Assembly (NCBI RefSeq): GCF_963576615.1
Contig: NC_088714.1
Coordinates: forward strand, 37,923,143-37,987,142
Reading direction: 5' to 3'
Source of the DNA: Watersipora subatra
Lineage: Eukaryota; Bryozoa; Gymnolaemata; Cheilostomatida; Watersiporidae
Length of the DNA: 64,000 nt
The translations under genes were made by a program, and so were the position numbers. Shown here piece after piece: positions 47,393 to 59,300 of this stretch (the first letter of the stretch is position 1; the number at the start of each line of letters is the position of its first letter). The notes under the pieces were generated by a model that did not search any database, had not been told where the DNA came from, and was given only the letters and a program-made list of their open reading frames with translations.

Positions 47393-50300
47393 TCAACTGG
47401 GCTGTGTGAACCCTGCAGGTAACCCTGAGTGTCCTTTGGCATGGATAGAAAAAAATTTAAATCGGTCACCCATTTCATCAGGGCTGCAGAGCATTCTGTA
47501 TGAAGATAGAATATCTTTTGTCTGCGTTTCCGTTTTAGCTTGCGAGAGAAGTGCTCTCAGTCTAACTCTTATTCCCATATTGTGAAGAAACACCTGCTGG
47601 CTTATTGGGCCATTGGTTACAACTACAACATATCAGGACAACTCAAGATGAATTATGAATAAATTTTTCAAGCCCCACATTAGTAGAAATAATCATGGTC
47701 TACAAAACATCCAAAGAAAGTAGCTTCTTTAGAAACAGGCGGATGAACAGCACATCACAAGTTACACACAAACAGACTTATAACTAACATAAGTACGAGG
47801 TGTGGTAGCGAAAGGCTATAACTAACATAAGTACGAGGTGTGGTAGCGAAAGGCTATAACTAACATAAGTACGAGGTGTGGTAGCGAAAGGTATAACTAA
47901 CATAAGTACGAGGTGTGGTAGCGAAAGGCTATAACTAACATAAGTACGAGGTGTGGTAGCGAAAGGCTATAACTAACATAAGTACGAGGTGTGGTAGCGA
48001 AAGGTATAACTAACATAAGTACGAGGTGTGGTAGCGAAAGGCTATAACTAACATAAGTACGAGGTGTGGTAACGAAAGGTATAACTAACATAAGTACGAG
48101 GTGTGGTAGCGAAAGGCTATAACTAACATAAGTACGAGGTGTGGTAGCGAAAGGTATAACTAACATAAGTACGAGGTGTGGTAGCGAAAGGCTATAACTA
48201 ACATAAGTACGAGGTGTGGTAGCGAAAGGTATAACTAACATAAGTACGAGGTGTGGTAGCGAAAGGCTATAACTAACATAAGTACGAGGTGTGGTAGCGA
48301 AAGGCTATAACTAACATAAGTACGAGGTGTGGTAGCGAAAGGCTATAACTAACATAAGTACGAGGTGTGGTAGCGAAAGGCTATAACTAACATAAGTACG
48401 AGGTGTGGTAGCGAAAGGTATAACTAACATAAGTACGAGGTGTGGTAGCAAAAGGCTATAACTAACATAAGTATGAGGTGTGGTAGCGAAAGGCTATAAC
48501 CAACATAAGTACGAGGTGTGGTAGCGAAAGGTATAACTAACATAAGTACGAGGTGTGGTAGCGAAAGGCTATAACTAACATAAGTACGAGGTGTGGTAGC
48601 GAAAGGCTATAACTAACATAAGTACGAGGTGTGGTAGCGAAAGATATAACTAAAATTAGTACGAGGTGTGGTAGCGAAAGGCTATAACTAACATAAGTAC
48701 GAGGTGTGGTAGCGAAAGGTATAACTAACATAAGTACGAGGTGTGGTAGCGAAAGGCTATAACTAACATAAGTACGAGGTGTGGTAGCGAAAGGTATAAC
48801 TAACATAAGTACGAGGTGTGGTAGCGAAAGGTATAACTAACATAAGTACGAGGTGTGGTAGCGAAAGGTATAACTAACATAAGTACGAGGTGTGGTAGCG
48901 AAAGGCTATAACTAACATAAGTACGAGGTGTGGTAGCGAAAGGCTATAACTAACATAAGTACGAGGTGTGGTAGCGAAAGGCTATAACTAACATAAGTAC
49001 GAGGTGTGGTAGCGAAAGGTATAACTAACATAAGTACGAGGTGTGGTAGCGAAAGGCTATAACTAACATAAGTACGAGGTGTGGTAGCGAAAGGCTATAA
49101 CTAACATAAGTACGAGGTGTGGTAGCAAAAGGTATAACTAACATAAGTACGAGGTGTGGTAGCGAAAGGCTATAACTAACATAAGTACGAGGTGTGGTAG
49201 CGAAAGGCTATAACTAACATAAGTACGAGGTGTGGTAGCGAAAGGTATAACTAACATAAGTACGAGGTGTGGTAGCGAAAGGCTATAACTAACATAAGTA
49301 TGAGGTGTGGTAGCGAAAGGCTATAACTAACATAAGTACGAGGTGTGGTAGCGAAAGGTATAACTAACATAAGTACGAGGTGTGGTAGCAAAAGGCTATA
49401 ACTAACATAAGTACGAGGTGTGGTAGCGAAAGGCTATAACTAACATAAGTACGAGGTGTGGTAGCGAAAGGTATAACTAACATAAGTACGAGGTGTGGTA
49501 GCGAAAGATATAACTAACATAAGTACGAGGTGTGGTAGCGAAAGGCTATAACTAACATAAGTACGAGGTGTGGTAGCGAAAGGCTATAACTAACATAAGT
49601 ACGAGGTGTGGTAGCGAAAGATATAACTAACATTAGTACGAGGTGTGGTAGCGAAAGGCTATAACTAACATAAGTACGAGGTGTGGTAGCGAAAGGTATA
49701 ACTAACATAAGTACGAGGTGTGGTAGCGAAAGGCTATAACTAACATAAGTACGAGGTGTGGTAGCGAAAGGTATAACTAACATAAGTACGAGGTGTGGTA
49801 GCGAAAGGTATAACTAACATAAGTACGAGGTGTGGTAGCGAAAGGTATAACTAACATAAGTACGAGGTGTGGTAGCGAAAGGTATAACTAACATAAGTAC
49901 GAGGTGTGGTAGCGAAAGGCTATAACTAACATAAGTACGAGGTGTGGTAGCGAAAGGCTATAAACTCTACTTGTCATTCTCTACGTCGCAAGAAAATCAA
50001 ATGATAATTTGAGCAAACCAAACCAGTGCTGAAGCTGCATAACAAAGCATGACATAACATGTGTTGGGTTAAACATAGTTCTTCTATAGTTAACTGTAGA
50101 TCTTTATTTTAGAGCTTATAGTAGTTATATTTAGTATATTTAATAATAAAGTGAGCTGAGAAACATCACTGTTGAGTAATATTAACCATATCATATCACT
50201 GTTGAGTAATATTAACAATATCATGTTACATGGTGGAAGGTGTGTAAGCAGCAAACTAAATTTAACTTTCATGAGTTGTGTACATGACAAAACAAGCACT

Positions 50301-53300
50301 GAATTTAAGCATTGAATGTTACAATTTAGTCTAGCAAAATGTAGTGTATAGCATTTTGAGCTTCATTATCATCAAGTAATAGTTTAAACTCTCAGGCTTC
50401 ACAATACATTTAGCAGCGGACTCAAATGATTCTGGACAAGCAAGATATGGTGGGTACAAGTGTAGCGTAAGCTAGACACCATTACCTTAGGCATATATAT
50501 TGCATACTGTTTTATTGATGTTGAACAGGCATCGCAAAAAAGTAGGAAGCAGTTGTAAAGTCGGAAGAACTACAGAGCTTTGCTAGTCATATAAAAAAAT
50601 GTATGACCTTTGATGCTGTCAAAGGACCAATTCAAACATTTGGATAGTGGAGAGGCAACTGGAAAAAGTATCTAAAATATTATAGATCGTTTATGGACGG
50701 ATGCTGGACTAGTCGTTGACTGTTGTTGGACTAATGGTTGACTGATATTAGACTAATGGTTGACGGATGTTAGACTAATCATTTACTGATGTTAGACTTA
50801 TGGTTGACTGATGTTAGACTAATCGTTGACCGATGTTAGACTGATTATGTGATACCACTATTATTACTAAAGGTTGACTGATGTAATGAAACCAGAATAG
50901 GACAGGGACATTCCTAATATGCTACTAAGTAGGCAGAGAAAGTATTTTAGACATAACAAAAGACAAACTTGGTGTACCATAAAAATGGGGGAGACAATAC
51001 TTAAGCAAATAAAATCATGTAAGAAAGAAGAAATTCTGATATACCATTAAGTGGGCGAAGGCAGTGTCTTAGAAAGGCAAAATCAACATCAGCAGTCAGA
51101 TCAGCTTCACCCGGATCTTGCAATGGATTGTTGATCTTGTGTGATTTAAAGCTCTGCAAAAAAGAGAACTGTTAAAATGAAGACGCTAGAGTGATGATAC
51201 CTTTAGATAAGTCTAAAAAAGAGAACTGTTAAAATGAAGAGGCTAGAGTGATGATACCTTTAGATAAGTCTAAAAAAGAGAACTGTTAAAATGAAGAGGC
51301 TAGAGTGATGATACCTTTAGATAAGTCTAAAAAAGAGAACTGTTAAAATGAAGAGGCTAGAGTGATGATACCTTTAGATAAGTCTAAAAAAGAGAACTGT
51401 TAAAATGAAGAGGCTAGAGTGATGATACCTTTAGATAAGTCTAAAAAAGAGAACTGTTAAAATGAAGAGGCTAGAGTGATGATACCTTTAGATAAGTCTA
51501 AAAAAGAGAACTGTTAAAATGAAGAGGCTAGAGTGATGATACCTTTAGATAAGTCTAAAAAAGAGAACTGTTAAAATGAAGAGGCTAGAGTGATGATACC
51601 TTTAGATAAGTCTAAAAAAGAGAACTGTTAAAATGAAGAGGCTAGAGTGATGATACCTTTAGATAAGTCTAAAAAAGAGAACTGTTAAAATGAAGAGGCT
51701 AGAGTGATGATACCTTTAGATAAGTCTAAAAAAGAGAACTGTTAAAATGAAGAGGCTAGAGTGATGATACCTTTAGATAAGTCTAAAAAAGAGAACTGTT
51801 AAAATGAAGAGACTAGAGTGATGATACCTTTAGATAAGTCTAAAAAAGAGAACTGTTAAAATGAAGAGGCTAGAGTGATGATACCTTTAGATAAGTCTAA
51901 AAAAGAGAACTGTTAAAATGAAGAGACTAGAGTGATGATACCTTTAGATAAGTCTAAAAAAGAGAACTGTTAAAATGAAGAGGCTAGAGTGATGATACCT
52001 TTAGATAAGTCTAAAAAGAGAACCGTTAAAATGAAGAGGCTAGAGTGATGATACCTTTAGATAAGTCTAAAAAAGAGAACTGTTAAAATGAAGAGGCTAG
52101 AGTGATGATACCTTTAGATAAGTCTAAAAAAGAGAACTGTTAAAATAAAGAGGCTAGAGTGATGATACCTTTAGATAAGTCTAAAGAAGAGAACTGTTAA
52201 AATGAAGAGACTAGAGTGATGATACCTTTAGATAAGTCTAAAAAAGAGAACTGTTAAAATGAAGAGGCTAGAGTGATGATACCTTTAGATAAGTCTAAAA
52301 AAGAAAACTGTTAAAATGAAGAGGCTAGAGTGATGATACCTTTAGATAAGTCTAAAAAAGAGAACTGTTAAAATGAAGAGGCTAGAGTGATGATACCTTT
52401 AGATAAGTCTAAAAAAGAGAACTGTTAAAATGAAGAGGCTAGAGTGATGATACCTTTAGATAAGTCTAAAAAAGAGAACTGTTAAAATGAAAAGGCTAGA
52501 GTGATGATAACTTTAGATAAGTCTAAAAAAGAGAACTGTTAAAATGAAGAGGCTAGAGTGATGATACCTTTAGATAAGTCTAAAAAAGAGAACTATTAAA
52601 ATGAAGAGGCTAGAGTGATGATACCTTTAGATAAGTCTAAAAAAGAGAACTGTTAAAATGAAGAGGCTAGAGTGATGACACCTTTAGATAAGTCTAAAAA
52701 AGAGAACTGTTAAAATGAAGAGGCTAGAGTGATGATACCTTTAGATAAGTCTAAAAAAGAGAACTGTTAAAATGAAGAGGCTAGAGTGATGATACCTTTA
52801 GATAAGTCTAAAAAAGAGAACTGTTAAAATGAAGAGGCTAGAGTGATGATACCTTTAGATAAGTCTAAAAAAGAGAACTGTTAAAATGAAGAGGCTAGAG
52901 TGATGACACCTTTAGATAAGTCTAAAAAAGAGAACTGTTAAAATGAAGAGGCTAGAGTGATGATACCTTTAGATAAGTCTAAAAAAGAGAACTGTTAAAA
53001 TGAAGAGGCTAGAGTGATGATACCTTTAGATAAGTCTAAAAAAGAGAACTGTTAAAATGAAGAGGCTAGAGTGATGATACCTTTAGATAAGTCTAAAAAA
53101 GAGAACTGTTAAAATGAAGAGGCTAGAGTGATGATACCTTTAGATAAGTCTAAAAAAGAGAACTGTTAAAATGAAGACGCTAGAGTGATGATACCTTTAG
53201 ATAAGTCTAAAAAAGAGAACTGTTAAAATGAAGAGGCTAGAGTGATGATACCTTTAGATAAGTCTAAAAAAGAGAACTGTTAAAATGAAGAGGCTAGAGT

Positions 53301-56300
53301 GATGATACCTTTAGATAAGTCTAAAAAAGAGAACTGTTAAAATGAAGAGGCTAGAGTGATGACACCTTTAGATAAGTCTAAAAAAGAGAACTGTTAAAAT
53401 GAAGAGGCTAGAGTGATGACACCTTTAGATAAGTCTAAAAAAGAGAACTGTTAAAATGAAGAGGCTAGAGTGATGATACCTTTAGATAAGTCTAAAAAAG
53501 AGAACTGTTAAAATGAAGAGGCTAGAGTGATGATACCTTTAGATAAGTCTAAAAAAGAGAACTGTTAAAATGAAAAGGCTAGAGTGATGATACCTTTAGA
53601 TAAGTCTAAAAAAGAGAACTGTTAAAATGAAGAGGCTAGAGTGATGATACCTTTAGATAAGTCTAAAAAAGAGAACTGTTAAAATGAAGAGGCTAGAGTG
53701 ATGATACCTTTAAATAAGTCTAGAAAAGAGAACTGTTAAAATGAAGAGGCTAGAGTGATGATACCTTTAGATAAGTCTAAAAAAGAGAACTGTTAAAATG
53801 AAGAGACTAGAGTGATGATACCTTTAGATAAGTCTAAAAAAGAGAACTGTTAAAATGAAGAGGCTAGAGTGATGATACCTTTAGATAAGTCTAAAAAAGA
53901 GAACTGTTAAAATGAAGAGGCTAGAGTGATGATACCTTTAGATAAGTCTAAAAAAGAGAACTGTTAAAATGAAGAGGCTAGGGTGATGACACCTTTAGAT
54001 AAGTCTAAAAAAGAGAACTGTTAAAATGAAGAGGCTAGAGTGATGATACCTTTAGATAAGTCTAAAAAAGAGAACTGTTAAAATGAAGACGCTAGAGTGA
54101 TGATACCTTTAGATAAGTCTAAAAAAGAGAACTGTTAAAATGAAGAGGCTAGAGTGATGATACCTTTAGATAAGTCTAGAATGCTCCATAGTTGATAAAT
54201 AAGAAAATAATTGAAAAGAGAGCGAAATATCAACCTTCTGTAAACCTCTAACATTGTTATAGGTTGGCTGAATTGCAAGCTATCTCAATAATGTAATAAT
54301 AATGATGGTGATAAAATACATGTATGCCTAAACGCCCTGATCTAAATAGTTATCAATGTAATGGAATAGTTCTGACCTGAATAGTTATCAATGTAATGGA
54401 ATAGTTCTGACCTAAATAGTTATCAATGTAATGGAATAGTTCTGACCTAAATAGTTATTAATGTAATGGAATAGTTCTGACCTGAATAGTTATCAATGTA
54501 ATGGAATAGTTCTGACCTAGGTAGTTATCAATGTACTAGAATAGTTTTAAGATGGTAAATTATTTCTATTGCAAAAGTGACTTCATCAGAAAAAACAGCG
54601 GTTAAAACAAAAGCTAGTTCCAAAATTGAGATCACAGAATTGTGCTCTACCCAACTGATTTTGACCAAAAAAAAAGGATTAGCTGACAGCAATTTATAAT
54701 TATATTTATTTAATTTTATACTATATTTCCGTATTCATTTTCATCGCCGAACCCCCAAAACTGACGAGGGTCATCTCGTACCACTTTGTTTTGAATAAAA
54801 CAAAGAAGCTCAAAACAAGATGAAAACCGCCATACTCTGAATATTTGAAAACGATATGTTATTGGAAGGTTGTTCTAAAAGGAATCTTAACGATGTCACA
54901 CAGCAACAACATATAAAAATAGCTCATTTAATATTATGTTTGACTTTTTTCCTACCTCTTCTCTGCTATTATATGATCGAATTGATCTTGTGGGTAAGTA
55001 AAATGTGCAGATCAGTTTCAGGACTGATGGCGTTGTTTTTTATTCTTGATGTATAGAAGAGATAAAAATCCGGATTCGCATAGACAAGTCGTTGCGATGA
55101 CAAATACACTTTCTTTGTCTTCTTGTTGGATTTTTGCAACCTTGCAAACAACAGTTAGCACTGATAATTGGTAGGCCCTGGTTTATAACAATACAGCCAG
55201 GGTATATTGTTTTCCATCAACGGTTATAATGTTAAAAGACTTAGAGACAAAACCCTCGAGTGTTTTTGTCTTCATGTAATGACATAAGGACGTCAATCTT
55301 TCCGCAAAGCAAACACATGATACGCAACGTCAATGGCTACAATTAGCCAATGCGTGAATGCAAGACAAAACAGACATGTGATACACGATGTCAATGACTA
55401 CAATTAGCCAATGAGTGAATGCAAGACAAAACAGACATATGATACACGACGTCAATGACTACAATTAGCCAATGCGTGAATGCAAGACAAAACAGACATA
55501 TGATACACGATGTCAATGACTACAATTAGCCAATGCGTGAATGCAAGAAAAAACAGACATATGATACACGACATCAATGACTACAATTAGCCAATGCATG
55601 AATGCAAGACAAAACAGACATATGATACACGACATCAATGACTACAATTAGCCAATGCGTGAATGCAAGACAAAACATACATATGATACACGATGTCAAT
55701 GACTACAATTAGCCAATGCGTGAATGCAAAACAAAACATACATATGATACACGATGTCAATGACTACAATTAGCCAATGCGTGAATGCAAGATAAAACAT
55801 ACATATGATACACGATGTCAATGACTACAATTAGCCAATGCGTGAATGCAAGACAAAACATACATGTGATGCACGATGTCAATGACTACAATTAACCAAT
55901 GCGTGAATGCAAGACAAAACAGACATATGATACACGACATCAATGACTACAATTAGCCAATGCGTGAATGCAAGACAAAACAGACATATGATACACGATT
56001 TCAATGACTACAATTAGCCAATGCGTGAATGCAAGACAAAACAGACATATGATACACGACATCAATGACTACAATTAGCCAATGCGTGAATGCAAGACAA
56101 AACAGACATATGATACATGACATCAATGACTACAATTAGCCAATGCGTGAATGCAAGAAAAAACAGACATATGATACATGAGATCAATGACTACAATTAG
56201 CCAATGCGTGAATGCAAGAAAAAACAGACATATGATACCTGACATCAATGACTACAATTAGCCAATGCGTGAATGCAAGAAAAAACAGACATATGATACA

Positions 56301-59300
56301 CGATGTCAATGACTACAATTAGCCAATGCGTGAATGCAAGACAAAACATACAAATGATACACGATGTCAATGACTACAATTAGCCAATGCGTGAATGCAA
56401 GATAAAACATACATATGATACACGATGTCAATGACTACAATTAGCCAATGCGTGAATGCAAGACAAAACATACATGTGATACACGATGTCAATGACTACA
56501 ATTAACCAATGCGTGAATGCAAGACAAAACAGACATATGATACACGATGTCAATGACTACAATTAGCCAATGCGTGAATGCAAGACAAAACAGACATATG
56601 ATACACGATGTCAATGACTACAATTAGCCAATGCGTGAATGCAAGACAAAACAGACATATGATACACGACATCAATGACTACAATTAGCCAATGCGTGAA
56701 TGCAAGAAAAAACAGACATATGATACACGATGTCAATGACTACAATTAGCCAATGCGTGAATGCAAGACAAAACAGACATATGATACACGACATCAATGA
56801 CTACAATTAGCCAATGCGTGAATGCAAGAAAAAACAGACATATGATACACGATGTCAATGACTACAATTAGCCAATGCGTGAATGCAAGACAAAACAGAC
56901 ATATGATACACGATGTCAATGACTACAATTAGCCAATGCGTGAATGCAAGACAAAACAGACATATGATACACGATGTCAATGACTACAATTAGCCAATGC
57001 GTGAATGCAAGACAAAACAGACATATGATACACGATGTCAATGACTACAATTAGCCAATGAGTGAATGCAAGAAAAAACAGACATATGATACACGATGTC
57101 AATGACTACAATTAGCCAATGCGTGAATGCAAGACAAAACAGACATATGATTATGATGTCAATGACTACAATTAGCCAATGCGTGAATGCAAGACAAAAC
57201 AGACATATGATACATGACATCAATGACTACAATTAGCCAATGCGTGAATGCAAGACAAAACATACATATGATACACGATGTCAATGACTACAATTAGCCA
57301 ATGCATGAATGCAAGACAAAACAGACATATGATACACGACATCAATGACTACAATTAGCCAATGCGTGAATGCAAGACAAAACAGACATATGATACACGA
57401 CATCAATGACTACAATTAGCCAATGCGTGAATGCAAGACAAAACATACATATGATACACGATGTCAATGACTACAATTAGCCAATGCATGAATGCAAGAC
57501 AAAACAGACATATGATACACGATGTCAATGACTACAATTAGCCAATGCGTGAATGCAAGACAAAACAGACATATGATACACGATGTCAATGACTACAATT
57601 AGCCAATGCGTGAATGCAAGACAAAACAGACATATGATACACGATGTCAATGACTACAATTAGCCAATGAGTGAATGCAAGAAAAAACAGACATATGATA
57701 CACGATGTCAATGACTACAATTAGCCAATGCGTGAATGCAAGACAAAACAGACATATGATTATGATGTCAATGACTACAATTAGCCAATGCGTGAATGCA
57801 AGACAAAACAGACATATGATACATGACATCAATGACTACAATTAGCCAATGCGTGAATGCAAGACAAAACATACATATGATACACGATGTCAATGACTAC
57901 AATTAGCCAATGCATGAATGCAAGACAAAACAGACATATGATACACGACATCAATGACTACAATTAGCCAATGCGTGAATGCAAGACAAAACAGACATAT
58001 GATACACGACATCAATGACTACAATTAGCCAATGCGTGAATGCAAGACAAAACAGACATATGATACACGACATCAATGACTACAATTAGCCAATGCGTGA
58101 ATGCAAGACAAAACAGACATATGATACACGATGTCAATGACTACAATTAGCCAATGCGTGAATGCAAGACAAAACAGACATATGATACACGACATCAATG
58201 ACTACAATTAGCCAAAGCGTGAATGCAAGACAAAACATACATATGATACACGACATCAATGACTACAATTAGCCAATGCGTGAATGCAAGACAAAACAGA
58301 CATATGATACACGACATCAATGACTACAATTAGCCAAAGCGTGAATGCAAGACAAAACATACATATGATACACGACATCAATGACTACAATTAGCCAATG
58401 CGTGAATGCAAGACAAAACAGACATATGATACACGACATCAATGACTACAATTAGCCAATGCGTGAATGCAAGACAAAACATACATATGATACACGACAT
58501 CAATGACTACAATTAGCCAATGCGTGAATGCAAGACCAAACAGACATATGATACACGACATCAATGACTACAATTAGCCAATGCGTGAATGCAAGACAAA
58601 AGTGCTTTTTTATTGGCCACCTTTCTAATATATGTTTATCTAGTTGCCACACAACGTGTTTTGGGATCATCACAAATACACAGATCAGCTTGTGAAGAGT
58701 GCGAGCAGGACTTTCTTCATTCAAACAAATGCAACTTTTACTTTTCATATCATGAAAGAAGTGTTTTGTTGAAATGAATTAGGAAAAATAATAAAACTGT
58801 AAATGTAAAATCATTAGTACGTAATGGCAAAATATAATCTGTTTTGCTACGATTACAATGAGAAATTATTTGGTATACATTTATGTGTTTTAGTTCGTTT
58901 CAGTGTTGGTGTCATAAGGCGAAGACATCGTAGACGTATAGGGTGGTATAGAAACCCATAGTAATTATCTAATGCGATCACTGCCTGGTAAAATCATCTT
59001 CATTAAAAAATAGTAACAAAGCAATATGTAAACCTTAGGAACTATAATCACCTACAATAACTGTAGTGCATTTTGTGGTTATGATCTACAAGAAAATGTA
59101 ACATTACAATGTGCTACGTGACGAGTTCTTACCTTGAAGACAGGCTTGTAACATAAACGCTGAATCTAACTTATATGAATTTAACTTACTACAAATATAC
59201 TTGAAAGAAGTTTTAGTATGAATTTTAAAAACTATTAACTAAAATTTTACCACTTATCTGTTTGTATCATAACGGATAAACACTGAACTGGGATACAATC

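Noticed and set aside
47897..49783. Minus-strand ORFs with repeated [14 protein letters not shown]
   Set aside because: Pure products of the 37/38-bp array; no start context, conservation or flanking exons.
57038..57832. Two identical 61-codon minus-strand ORFs
   Set aside because: Generated by the 61-bp array and its 609-bp duplication.
45597..58600. CRISPR-like regular repeats
   Set aside because: Units abut with no unique spacers, and the context is eukaryotic introns; these are satellites.
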